DNA from: Dactylellina haptotyla
Lineage: Eukaryota; Ascomycota; Orbiliomycetes; Orbiliales; Orbiliaceae
Direction: 5' to 3'
Assembly (NCBI GenBank): GCA_031310005.1
Contig: CM062379.1
Location: 6,882,001-6,946,000, forward strand
Length of the DNA: 64,000 nucleotides
Positions 48,749 to 60,519 of the stretch are shown here, one piece after another (the stretch's first letter is position 1; the number at the start of each line of letters is the position of its first letter). A model generated the notes under the pieces. The model ran no database searches. It saw nothing but the letters and a program-made list of their open reading frames with translations, and was not told where the DNA came from. The position numbers were made by a program, and so were the translations under genes.

Positions 48749-50056
48749 TCAAGGACCACCAACTCTTCGGACCCAAAGCACAGCAGGTGCTTCAAGCCCC
48801 ATGTCTGCATCTCGCCTCTTCCAGGCACGGTGCAACATTAATCCCTTCTCGTAAAGGTCTCTGGACAAGCCATCGTACTCGCCCTGCAATTTCTTCAGTT
48901 CGTCTTTGAGCTGCGCTCGTTGGGTGTAGTTATGGGTAGATGGGTTGGGTGGGAGACAGGATTCGAGTCCCTTGATCTGTTGCATGGTTCTCCTTTGTCT
49001 GGCAATCAACTGGTCTCGTTGGCGTTCGAGAAGGGCAATGTAGGCTTCGCCGCCCTTGGGTTCCTGCGGCGAGGATTGGCTGGATTCCGAAACGAGCGAC
49101 ATGAGGACGCTGGAAGTATCGTCTCCGTTATCTTGTAGTATTGGAGTGAGAGGTGCGAGCTCTATCATAGGAGCTCCCGTCGGGGACAGGATTGGTGGGG
49201 GTGATCTCCTCGGTGGTGATTTGGGTGCGGGTGGTGGTGCGGCTCTGGATAGTCGGAGCGGTTCGGGTTCGTAAGAAGGCTTTCGTGCTTGCGGCAAAGG
49301 TAGTCTAGAAGACGTGGAATTTGATGGAATGGGCTTGGTGGTAGGAACTGGTGTTGGGGGATCGGAGCTTGTCTCTTCTTCTTGTAGTTCTTCCTCTTCC
49401 TCTTCCTTTACCTCATCGTCGTCGCATGTACCTCCCAAAAAGGACCTGTCAAGGGCGCTCAGGGACGGAACTATCGAATCCCTTAGCCTCGGGGGCTTCT
49501 CTGGAGGTGGCGGTGGTAGGTCTGTTTTAGGCTCAACTTCGTCAAACAAATCTGAATCGTCCGCTGCACCACTCCCTCTACGGCTAGCTTCTGCAGCGTG
49601 TAGTAGGTCTATGCTTTTAGCACCTATCGTGGTAGGTGGTGCTGAGTTCACTGGTTTTCTTGTGAACGCACTCTTTTTCGTGGAGGATATGCTGCTCAGA
49701 TGAGCCGGATGGCGGGGTATGGTGTGGAAGCTGGGCGGACCGTTGATGGCGGGGGTTATTGGAGTCGCGTTGAAATTTGGAGTCGTCGTATACTTCAACG
49801 TCCCACTAAAACTTCTGAATGTTTGGGGGTTTTCCAGTTAGTGAATCCTCCGATAGAATGAGGGGAAGGAAGAATTTAGGAGAGAGACGAACCCAGAAGA
49901 AATATGATTTTGGTGAGATTCGTTCCTCATAAGAAGCACGTCCGGGCGTGAGCTTTCAACCAGGATCGGAAACCCAATTTCAGGCTCCTTCGGCTTACTG
50001 TGCCGCAGCGGAAACCGGCTGAACATGGTGGTGGCCGTTGTTACGAAACTCGTCAT
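48749..50056 (-). CDS. Disordered protein with C-terminal coiled coil, function unknown
   Basis: Minus-strand exons 50056-49893 and 49814-48749 give 409 residues; the 78-bp intron (donor GTTCGT, acceptor TTCAG) joins HISSG|SFSGTLKY in phase. The first 55 residues (MTSFVTTATTMFSRFPLRH) have a weak mitochondrial-presequence look but no strong case. The centre is Pro/Ser/Thr-rich with an acidic run (DDDEVKEEEEEE) and proline-rich PPPPPEKPP and PPPAPKSPPRRSPPP segments, possible SH3 ligands. The last 110 residues form a conserved-looking helical region: EAYIALLERQRDQLIARQRR, then a second helix (LKDELKKLQGEYDGLSRDLY), ending AVLWVRRVGGP. I do not recognise a named family; the coiled coil is likely the functional part. 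The upstream promoter side faces the long gene desert at 50.1-55.9 kb. Confidence 0.75.
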
Positions 50057-53000
50057 GGTGAGAAACGTTTACACTAAATATTAAATGTCGCAAAGAAAAA
50101 GCTGCGAAGGAGGAGAAATCGCAGAGGAGGACTTAGTCCAACGTCGAGTAGTTATCTAAGTTCAAGATGTACTCTGTTGGACGGCGGCCTTGAAAAATAA
50201 AAAAATAAAATATAAAAAACGATAATAAATAAGATACTGGCAAAAGCCGGTATGGATATCCAACAGGCAGGACCAGGTCGACCCACCGCCTGTTTCTTTC
50301 GAAGCAGCAGCGGTAGTTTTAATAGCGGTGGGAGGAGGTGGGACAAGGCTATCCGATTCGTTTCGGTTGGCTGTTGTTGCGGAAGGTGCTGTCGGCCAGT
50401 ATCACACTACGCTGCAATGATAGCGACAGACAGAGGCAGGCGCCAGGGCCCGGGATCTCTCAAACTCAGGGGTACCTGTCCAACAAGCTGCGAAGCTAAT
50501 TAGCGACGTTACAACGATATTGGCTTAAAATCGCGATTCGAATACGTGAACGAGGAAGAAAAGTGGCAGTCGGGAAGAAGAAAATGTCTTTCATGTTGGT
50601 GTCGTGCGATACGGTCTGGGTATACATGTGCCTGGGCCGGTATATTCTGGCCCTTGCCCGCCCAAATGAGAAGAAAAGAGGCCTGGGGAGTTCCTCGGAT
50701 AACTGGCAGAACAGGCACAAGATTCTGGGCCGAAAAGGAAGCTCACAGGGTTGACAAAGAACAATTCTACCTGCGACGGTCTAAAATCAGGGAAAAGCGT
50801 TAGAACCCGACGATCGCGAACGACGAGGGTCCTCGTTCTTCCCGCTGGCTTGTGAAAAAAGGGGAGGAGTGTGTATTTGTGCCTGATTGTGCCGGGAGAC
50901 CTGTTTGATCCATATTGCAATATATAATATATAAAAACTCCGGGGTGGAATTGTCAAGCCGTTCGAGCTTCTGATAAAGCCATATAATGGATAATCTATA
51001 TATATACGAACGGCTGTATACGGAGCGAAAGGATCACCTCCTGTGGCTGAGGCGAAGTGACGCACGCAACTGGCTAAACAGCGTTACGTAGCTCCCTCCA
51101 ATCTACCGATGTATCTGTTGTATACAGCGTTGGGGCGCCCGGGTTTGGCGTGTGATAATGGGATGGGTCTAGGGTGCACCAGTGGAGTTGTTTCTCGAGC
51201 ACTTGAAACGCACCGAAACAAACGCTATTTAACAGAAAATCATACCTAATAGAGGACAAGACGGGACGAGCGAGAAAGAACAAGATAGCGCGGTCGAAAG
51301 TAGGAGCTGGTTTCGAGGTCGAGAAAGGGTCTAAGCTTCAGATGGGAAGCGGCTACGGGTAGGAGGCCGTTGAGTCGTTTATATCGAAAATCCACAACGT
51401 TCGAGCTGCTGGCGATACTTCCAACGCATGAAGGTGAGAAGCAGCAGGGTTTCGGGTGGGCGGTAAGCAGGTCAATGCCCTCTAAAGAACCAGGATACAC
51501 TTCAAACGGTAAACGTCTGTGTTAGTTGGGAAGCCCGCAGAGTAATCAAAAGCTGGCAATGAACAAATATATAAATAAAAATTATAATTCGAGAAGAATA
51601 TGCAGTGGTGGCGAGTTTAATAATTCCGTAACAGAAGTCTTTGTTGACAGGTCGCCAAATGGAGCATCCAGGCTACACTATTTGACAGGTCGGTAAAAAG
51701 GAAGGGAAAGGTACAGGTTAGGGGAAAGGACTGATCGAAGTGAATAGCGAATGTATTAGGTAAAATCAGCTCGACAGCCGAAAGGAACCAGGTTCAGAAA
51801 TCCTGTGGAAGAGCAGACAGATGATCGAAGAAAAGACAGATGGGGATGTGTGTACCTGATATTAAACAAAGTGTCGCTCGAGCTCGTAAGCACTTTTCCT
51901 TGTCCTCGCAAATCAGCCCCGGCTGGGTTTCGACTGCTCCGTGAATGGCCGCTATATCTGGCGAAACCGTCGTATTAGATGAGGCACTGCTTCTGCAGAA
52001 GAGGCTGCAGACTGCAGCGCGCTAGCTGAAAAGACACTATCGACGCCGTTGACTGGCTGGAGAGATCAAGCGAAGAAACCCAAACTTGGTGTAGACGCAG
52101 ACCAGAACGAACAGAAAATATTGGTGGGAGTGAAAAGGGCAAGATTCGGAAACAGACCCCTCAAAATCCTACGAGCGAAAAACTCTTTGACGTCCCGTGG
52201 GGCGGTGACGCAGATATATATTTTTAAAGTAAATAAAAAAATAAAAGAAATAGCTGGTATCGAGATTCCAAGCGTATTGCCACTAAAAGTATCCAAGAAA
52301 TGCGCCCAGGGCTCTCAGACCAATTTCCCCAATATGTCTCCAGGAAAGGCCCACCGAAATTGCAAAGAGGTCAATGTATCTCCTGTGTTGGACGGACGGG
52401 GCTTAGTCTGGTCATTTATCACCACTATCAAGCCGTTTGGAGAGCATGCTTTCGCTAGTCTCGAAAGCAACTGCACTGGATCATCGGCTGGAACCATTTC
52501 CAAAAACAACTATTGATCGATGCTTCCGTAGTTCAGTTAATTGGAAGACGCATCCTGTTCTTGCGCTCCCCGCCTATCTGGCAGGTATAGGCAGGTGTGC
52601 GACCCCGTATGCGTTTGAGAATGACCCCGTCCAGTCGACCGCCTGCATGGAACATGGAACTTGTCTCCACGCGCGCTCGAAATGCTTTCTAGACAACGGC
52701 CTCTCGAACCAGGCACCACTGACAAGTGGTGACAGTTGACAAACAAGTCTTTCTCTTGTCCTTCTTGCCCGCTTGCCCCTCCTCCTTGCCGCATACAGGT
52801 ACACATTACAAGGTTCAGAACAGGGCCCGCTTTCCTTTTTCCTGCAAGCCGCTGTTAAATTTACACTGTCGACGTATCGCCGGCGGAAAACTCAGGCGGG
52901 CTGCCAGAACGAGGTTTTGTGCAACATTTTCGATGATCCCCTAACGCTTCTGCGAGGCAAGTTTCACGAGTGTTCCTCCCAGTTGCTGGTGCCGGCATGT

Positions 53001-55938
53001 GCATGTGTGCATGAGTATCTGCATCCACAATCGACGGAAACGAGCATCCATCCATCGCCATCAAGAGCAATTGCAATTGAAGGTCTATCTAATCGATGGC
53101 AAGAGGGGGGTTAGGGAGAGAAAAAGGAAAGAGCCGGAGGAAAAGCGAAGCTGTCCAATGGGGCCTCTATCGATCAACCTCGCGTGTTGCGTTTCAGGTC
53201 TTGCGGTTGTCGACATCTCATTAGACAACTGTTATGCAACCCTGTCCGATCAATCGATCAGGAAAATTCGAATTGCTCGTTCGCCTGTTCGTGCCCCTCG
53301 CCTCGCCCGGCGGGACCCCCAATGATAGGCATCGATATCAAATTTCAAATTCCAAACTGTCTTGTCTTGTTAGAGGTTTTGGAGCTTGACTCTTTAGGTC
53401 GGCCGGGTGCCTCCACACCCGTCGGCAGCGCCTTCCCATATTTCGCGTTTTAAAGTATTGAATGAGGTACGGAGTACGGAATATTAATTAACCCTCATAT
53501 GAGCGATCTGGTATCAGCATCTCAGACCTCGGACACCAGCCCGCCAGAGAAGAAGCTATGACGCCGCCGTTTTCGCCGGCCGATCTCGAAGGCCCTTTCA
53601 TAACCTTGAACACCAGGTCAATCAACCGACGGGTCAATCCAGAACCAGTGCTGAAGCGCTTACCAAATCACACTATCAAAGACAAAATAATTTCCTCCTG
53701 GTCGATGGCTCTGCATACCGAATGTAGCGACCAAAGTGGGGCTCTTTCCCTGATGTTGACCATCGGGACCCATCAACAGGAAACGACATTTTGGGGTCTC
53801 GAAAAAGCTGCCCAATTCTGCAAGGGGATTGGCTTTCCTTCCACTCTCGTTTCTGTCATTCGTAGCGAGAGGCAAAGATGCATTCCTCCACCCCCTGATC
53901 TCTCCCCTTACAGTAAAGCTCACGAGGGCTTCCCCACTCGCTCGCGGCCAGTGGTTTCCATTCAATTTTCCAAAGTCCGAAATCACGATCGAAGGTTTCT
54001 TGGTCATTCAGCCAAGAGAAAGCCTGTTTCTCTTCGAAGTCGTGTGGCGTCGCGCGACAGTCCGAGTATCCAAATATCACCCCCGTGCATAAGCTGAGTA
54101 TTTCTTTGCAGATAATATTTGGACCTTAAATGATCTGTTGCAACTCAAAAACATGTCTACAACGCTCGATGCAAGATTGGATTATGTCAGGCACCAAACC
54201 TGCTTCATTCCTCGGGTCCAGACATCGTTAAGCATCTGCTAGTATACTGCTGCAGGCTTCCCTTCTTACAATTCTCTAATTTAACCTTACGCAACATGAC
54301 ATCGAACAATGTAATACGCACCTGGAAAAATGTTCCTAGCGAAATCTCTCTTCTCTTAATAAAACTCTCCCTTTATAACCCCCCTCTCAAAAATAGCAGC
54401 AATCCTTAACAAGGCCTGCAATATATGTGGTAATACTATTGTGAAGTGAACGCCGTACCTTAATATCGCGCTCGTTGAGCCGCCCCCCTTCTCCATTTTT
54501 TTCGAAATTTCGAAAGGATTTCGCGATACTTCCAAAACGGGATTCCTCAACTCCCTGCCCTAGCACATCGCACGGCACAAACAAGGAAATCCCCAGTAGC
54601 GGCGGACTGTAATTTAACGAACGAACGGCATTGATCCCTACATTGCCCAAAAGAACGTCATCCACTTCTTTTCCCTTCCTTGTGAAAATTTTAAAAAGAG
54701 ACGAAAAAAATAAAGGTACGAAAGCCTCATAACGCAACACAAATATCGGTGGATCCCGTTTCCTTTTTTAGCTTGCTGAGAACCCTGTGGCGTGCTTTTC
54801 GGTCCAAACTAGGGTTTGAATTCAAAGGTGTGTATGATGTAGGTACAGTAGATACATGTACTCCAAGATGAGGCGTATGCAGGTTCGCGTTCGTCTGATG
54901 GATGTGCCTATCTTTGGCGAGCTACCGGTTTCAAGACATGTCCGATTCGGTTCTGCAGGTCATTTTTTAAACAAGTATTTGGCATTCATTTTCTCACAGG
55001 GAACGCCGACACCGAAAGATAAGCTGAACGATGTTTTGAGGCGAGCGGGGTTTTGCTCGTTTTCGTAGTATACCGCGGGGTAAAAAAAAATAAAAAATCT
55101 ATAACTGGGAAGTGGCGAGATCTAGGTAGCTAACAGGACGCAAGGTGGATCTCAAAGGGCCCACGGATATGCTTCTGCTGCATGCTGATCTATCTTTCGC
55201 AACATGTTAACGTTTTTCGACACCCCGCGCGCGTGCCTGGATTTTATACGAGGATCTCGCACAAACCCTCCAGTGAGACCACCTTGTTTTTCTTTTGCCT
55301 TGCATATGAGCGACACATCTGCACCAAGGGTTGATAAACGTGATGGTCCGTTTTTGCCTAGAGTTGGAAGCGAGGCCGCGAGTGTGAATGGTGAATTCTA
55401 TACGGATATACAATTTATTGCCTGGATTCAATCAGCACCCGGTGCGATCGCGGTCGATTATATGAGTGGGATGGCCTGAGATGGAGAGATACGAGAACCC
55501 TTGGTTCACTGTTTTGGCGTGCATTGTTGCATGAAATCCGGAATCACGGTGGTGGGATTAGATGTTTATGCCGCCCCCAGCTCGTAGTACTTCGCAATTC
55601 TCAGTCTGAGCGATCTTGTTTTTTTTTTTCTGCTTTTTTTTTTCAAAGGACCCTTTGTGGAACCCTCTTATCACCTGCAGCTGCGGAATAGGCTAATCGA
55701 TTGATGAATTCATGCTACTGGACGGGGTTTCCCGGGGTATACTGCGGAATCGATTGTGCTTTGAATCTTGTGTGCTTCTGTGGTATTATAGCTACCTCAA
55801 CGCAATTATCAACTTCTGCTTAAGGGTTCATCAGCAGCCCTCGTATGGCGAGCCGATGGAATAGAAAACGGAAAGCAAAATATCTTATGAAGCAAAACAC
55901 TCGAATATCTACAAACCCACCAAACTTTTTTCATTATG
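50057..55938. other. Gene desert, 50.1-55.9 kb
   Basis: About 5.9 kb without a supportable protein gene. It is the 5' side of the leftward coiled-coil gene and the 3' side of the leftward subtilisin. Its composition is not especially AT-rich: C/T and G/A blocks alternate, and GTACC-type and TACGGAGTAC-like motifs (53,467-53,476) recur, as in fungal promoters. The longest frames (52049-52516 and 53558-54097, plus) have no domain, no clear start context and no paralogue here. Two T-runs lie near 55,618-55,645. Long leaders, a non-coding RNA or decayed sequence are all possible. Confidence 0.45.
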
Positions 55939-57057
55939 TTAATTCTCATGAATACCGTTATATAGAAAATTAAGCGCATCATTCCCCCTAATAACGCCTT
56001 TCCTACCAGCATTCGGCCCACTCGTCCTCCCAAGAAGGAAATCTTTCATCTTCTTGGGATCCCCTCGCAACTCCGGACGTCTAACCATTAACTCCGCAAC
56101 CACACCAGCCACTAACGGAGCAGCAGCAGAAGTCCCCGTAACATTATCATTATACCGATCATTCTTAGCTGGTGCGTTGATCACAGAGCCCGGAGCGTAG
56201 ATGTCCACACAAGGTCCCGTGTTAGAGTACCCGGTCACTTCATTAACACCCTGCGCATCTTTTTCTCCCGTCATCTCTTTCTTTCCCGTCGCACCGACTA
56301 CAATCATCTCTGGCACATTCGCCTGAATGCCCGCTGGAGCATAGTCGCACGCATTGTTGGCATGATTTCCCGCGGACACAACGATGTGAATACCCGCTCT
56401 GATGGCATCACGTATCGCATCCACTTGGTCTTGCACTTCCTCTCCGAATTGGCTCTTCTTCGAGCCTCTGGATATATTAATTAAAGACCCAACGAAGTCC
56501 TGATGAGTATTCGGATCGGTCTGCTTTTCGGCAACAACCTTCAGATGCCGTGCTGTGATTTTTCGGAGACATCCAGGGATACCGTATACGGTGATATCGC
56601 AGGCCAGAAGATTGACCCGCTTGGCTACCCCGAACTTCGAACCGCCTAGTATTCCTGCGATTTCAGTTCCGTGCCCTGCGAAGCCTTTTGTTACCGCGCC
56701 GTCGCCCATCATGGATAGTCGGCCGCCGAAGTCTGGATGTTCTGGGTATACGTTGCCATCGATCAGATAGGCGTCTACACCAGCTCCGGAACGGGGGTCG
56801 TGGTAGTAATATCCATGTGTGGTAAGGCTGTATACGCTCTTATCGGTTTTTGGCGCCGAGATTCTCGCAAGATACCATGGGGCTATCTCTCTAACGGGGG
56901 CGGGGAAGTCGGCTCTTTTCTCTTTAATGCTTCCCGCAACTGGGTTGGATGCTAAGGGGATCGCTAACACCGCAGGTGCGAGCGAAAACAACAAAACAAT
57001 ATGTATAGCGTGAGGTGACTTCATAGGGAATGAATTTCTAATATTATTCGCGATCAC
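55939..57057 (-). CDS. Divergent secreted subtilisin-like serine protease (S8)
   Basis: Intronless, 372 residues from ATG 57057. An internal Met12 (MKSPHAIHIVLLFSLAPAVLA) begins a clean signal peptide and may be the true start. The mature part resembles proteinase K: APWYLARIS, then YYYHDPRSGAGVDAYLID. Catalytic residues are present: Asp100, His129 (in GHGT), Asn231 (oxyanion, SAGN) and Ser310 (GTSAAAP). The signature boxes are altered: IDGN for IDTG, GHGTE for GHGTH, SRGS for SLGG, and GTSAAAPLVAG for GTSMAxPHVAG. Only about 25 residues separate the signal peptide from the PW-LARI start, so the usual I9 inhibitor pro-domain is missing. It might be an active protease with altered specificity, a weakly active enzyme, or a binding protein. 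The frame is complete. Family is secure; activity is uncertain. Confidence 0.88.
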   Translation of the reverse strand: MIANNIRNSFPMKSPHAIHIVLLFSLAPAVLAIPLASNPVAGSIKEKRADFPAPVREIAPWYLARISAPKTDKSVYSLTTHGYYYHDPRSGAGVDAYLIDGNVYPEHPDFGGRLSMMGDGAVTKGFAGHGTEIAGILGGSKFGVAKRVNLLACDITVYGIPGCLRKITARHLKVVAEKQTDPNTHQDFVGSLINISRGSKKSQFGEEVQDQVDAIRDAIRAGIHIVVSAGNHANNACDYAPAGIQANVPEMIVVGATGKKEMTGEKDAQGVNEVTGYSNTGPCVDIYAPGSVINAPAKNDRYNDNVTGTSAAAPLVAGVVAELMVRRPELRGDPKKMKDFLLGRTSGPNAGRKGVIRGNDALNFLYNGIHEN

Positions 57058-58206
57058 GCGCCAAGTGTATCGAATTATCGTCTAGAAGGTAAACCAAAAC
57101 CAGGAGAATTGTATACCAAAGCTATATCACCGGCGCATTATAGCCCCAAATACGCCTTTATAGTTTTCCCAATCGTGCAAACGACGATCTGACCTCGGTA
57201 CGGACAAAGCTATAGTCCAGACTGGCGCTGCCATGCCACAGGATTGAAGATTCCAACCTGCCATATCTCGTAGGTTGAGAAGAATTCCGCATCGACTAAC
57301 TCACTAAGTTAACCTGGTATCGGGCCGAGATCGATCTTTCAAATCTTAGTGCACAAGATGAACCAAGATTGTGGTTCCTAACAGCCTGATCGGGACTAGC
57401 ATGGCCTTGTGTAGTATCTCTTCTGGTCCTCGGTGTATAAAAATTGATTCATTGCTCGGTGTCATGGGGAATCACAAGGGGAGAATTAAGCTACGATCTG
57501 TCTGGGACTTTCTGGTTATGGAAGAACTAATAGAGAGCTAGAGCAAAGCTACTTTTTTGCAAAAATCTGAATAAGTGAGTTCGATGATCCACAAGACGAA
57601 ATGGTCTAGCACCTCGGTTGTAATCGAACCTGATTTTGAACCTTCTTTGAATACTTCGGAAGACACTCCAAAAAAGTTAAAATCCTCGAGATGAAACGCC
57701 CATATACGCAAGGGGTGTGCCTGGAGCTGCAGATGCCTTGTCCGATATCGCGGGGTTTGGAGAGAATTGTGTTGACGGCACTTCCTGTTAACTATCATTC
57801 AGAATTACACCCTTGTGACTATGCAGAGACGGGAGAGAATAATTTGTGGCTATTTCTTTTACGAGATAATTCATGCCCGAATCATCGGCTCTTGAGCCTG
57901 TATGCTGCGAATACCAAGTGATTTGCGGCGCAGTCGCTGTGTCGAATATATTAAATGCACCTGCGCATCTTTCGCAAGGTCCAAACAGGGGTCCATTAGG
58001 CTTCTCGGTGGAAAGAAAAAGAAGCATAAGAAGAAAATCTTGATGTAAATGAAATATATTAAAATAAAAAAGTTTATTGAGGCTCCAACGGTTGAACAAA
58101 AGGAATCAAGTTTTGGGCCCCGTCATGGAATAATTGCCAGAATCAAAATACCAACGAAAATACGCCTGTCTTCTAGGTATCATTTGAATGCAAAACAACC
58201 CGCTGC
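57058..58206. other. Intergenic region between seipin and the subtilisin
   Basis: About 1.15 kb. It holds the subtilisin promoter on its left and seipin 3' DNA on its right. Short frames (57538-57798 minus; 57691-57921 plus) are unsupported. No other feature. Confidence 0.5.
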
Positions 58207-59535
58207 CTACTCGTTCCTTCGTCCCGATCTCCTCCTCACCAACCCCTCGCCACGATGTTCGCTCATCGAGGTACCTATTCCCGAATCCTGAGCGCTCCCC
58301 TGCATTGTATTCTCGTCCGTGCTAGTCGGCGTGCGTCCACCGTCGTCACTTCTATCGTTGGACATATCTTCTGAATCATCCTCGTCGTCACCTTCTTCGC
58401 CCTCCGGAGCGGGAGTTGCTTCTGGCGTTGCATAAACCCCACCTCTTGGGTGGGGGATCTCTTCCGAGTCGTCCTCAGCCGGTCCCAAAGGATGTATTGC
58501 TCGTCTGTCAGTTTCAGAAATGGGAGGGGATCTCTCGTCCAGAGGGTCGTGGTCGCGGTTGCGGTCGTTATCGCCGTCCTGTTCTTCAGAGCCGAAGAGG
58601 TACGATGATATAAATAGCCAAGTTACCCCAGCCCAGAATAGCTCCGTTATCCAGAATGCCGATGTGAACGTTATAAAGGAAATTATGCGGTAGTTGTACA
58701 TGAAATATCTAAGCGAGTATAAAATCCGTTAGCGAATCGCCGTCTCTTTACGCAAGCCACATTTGTTTTTAAAAAGGATGTAAACCCGGATGTTGTTGAA
58801 TAAGCAATAAATAACTAAAAGAGCGTACCTCAAGCCTCTGAATCTTGCCTTGAAGTGGACTTTACTTTCGTACGCCTCCGGAGCCTTATCGGAGGCGTAG
58901 TCGTTTCCGATCCTGATCCCAAGATAACCCGGTAGCTTGTTCTTCGCGAACACCTGCTTTTCCATCATTAAGACCTCTAGCTTCTCTTGTTCTCGGTTCC
59001 AACCGGAGAGGTATAACGGCGACTTCATTACTGTGTCCATCGTGTGGACTATATCGGACTTGTATGTTAAACAGGTCGCCCGTTTCGATGTTGCCAACAA
59101 GGTCGGCGTTTCGGCATTGTTATCGAATAAGGTCAAATTTATCATAAAATTCCCAGCCTGGAAATTATGCGGCGACGTGGGAAGGGTAAGGGAGACGTAG
59201 ACGTCGTAGGCTTGGTTGTGCATGAGGACACCCTTGGTGATATCGGCGGTGCCATGGGGGACGGATTTGGCGTCTGTTAGACTGGGTGTTAGGAAGGCGA
59301 AGTGCGGTGAATTGATGATAGCCTGGCCGTAGATCAGGTGCACCGTTGTGTCCAGACCAATTTGCGGTATGTAGTTGAGATAGAAGAGGATGTATCCGAA
59401 GCAGGCGAGACCGAGGAGTATGAGGGCTAGAAAGACGCCTAGGACCGTTTGTATGTACGCTTTCTGGGCGGTTCTGGATGTTGCAGTATTGTAAGCAGAC
59501 CGAACCGGCCCACTGATTGGATTTTGGGGCATCAC
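58207..59535 (-). CDS. SEI1: Seipin (lipid-droplet biogenesis protein)
   Basis: Minus-strand exons 59535-58829 and 58708-58207 give 402 residues; the 120-bp intron joins FRGLR|YFMYNYR in phase (AG|A). Topology fits seipin: a short cytosolic N-terminus, helix 1 at about residues 30-57 (VFLALILLGLACFGYILFYL), a large luminal beta-sandwich-like region (INSPHFAFL, YDVYVSLTLPTSPHNFQAGNF, MINLTLFD), and helix 2 at about residues 246-270 (FITFTSAFWITELFWAGVTW). The cytosolic tail of about 125 residues is acidic and Ser/Pro-rich. Seipin oligomers at ER-lipid droplet contacts organise triacylglycerol and droplet formation. It is divergently arranged with PEX14, sharing about 980 bp of promoter DNA. 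Symbol follows yeast SEI1 (FLD1). Confidence 0.9.
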
Positions 59536-60519
59536 GAGAGGCTATACGATAGTCTTTGTTAGTCGAGACTTTTGGAAATGTGGATTCTGAGATCTTGTAC
59601 CATCTTCACGTGCGAGTCTCGGACTGTTTTGGTCTGTTGCGTGCTGCTAGGTTTAGAAAGTCTCTACCGTCCAACAACCTGGTCAAACATGGTCTCCGCA
59701 ACTTGGAGAAATGTCCTGAGACTTCTGGTAGACCCGAGATGTCCTGGCCTGGTGGTTCTCGGCGGGTGTATGCTGAGATGAGGATGTTGGGATCTGAAGT
59801 GTAGACATATGACGTCTGATGGAACTCACGCCAACACATTTCTGGTAAACACCACCAACACAAGGGGATGTTGCAAGCGGCAGGACTGGATTATGATAGC
59901 TAGCTTTTGGCATACGAGCAAAGGTGAATAGGACTGGTGGTTCGAGTGTTCTCAGGGCTAATCGAAGTGGGATATGTAGAAACAGGAAGTTCTATAATGG
60001 TATTATTATTGTATATTCTATCAGCTAGGATTGTTTTTTAGAAAGCCTGCTGAGCCTGTAGAATTAATAGCAAGCCTTGAAGTACATACCAGTGCAAAGC
60101 TGTTATATTTATCGACCATCCAACTTATACGCTCACAGTACCTACCTACCATACAAGACCGGTATTAATAATGTGTTTGTCGGAGTTTGTTGTTGTTGGA
60201 TGCCTCGGCTAACCTTCGCAGCCGGCGGAGGCACGTTCAGTTGCCAATCAATCGCAAAGGGGCCGGTAAACAACGCCAGCCTTCCACCCCAGCGCCCAAA
60301 GCCGAAATCCTCACCTGTCACGACCCCCAGCTGGACCCCCAAAACACCATCCACGACCTCAGACGACCTCTCCGACGGGCTGCCTTCGCTATCAGACGTG
60401 TTGCATCCCTAGAGAATACGAGTCCTGCATCGCCAGTCGAGTTATCCGAATCCCTGACGAACGCGTGCGCCATCACACAAAACCTAGATACACACTAAAA
60501 CTACCACCACCACCACAAA
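59536..60519. promoter_or_regulatory. Divergent promoter region shared by seipin and PEX14
   Basis: About 980 bp between two start codons on opposite strands. No clear TATA on either side. The right part, from about 60,180, is C-rich and likely the PEX14 leader; a 111-codon frame in it (60077-60412) has no domain and is not supported. Confidence 0.55.

Noticed and set aside
52049-52516. 155-codon rightward frame in the gene desert
   Set aside because: No recognisable domain and no promoter or paralogue support.
53558-54097. 179-codon rightward frame in the gene desert
   Set aside because: Low-complexity, no domain, opposite frames equally open, no splice partners.
60077-60412. 111-codon frame before PEX14
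   Set aside because: Lies in the C-rich leader/promoter of PEX14; no domain.
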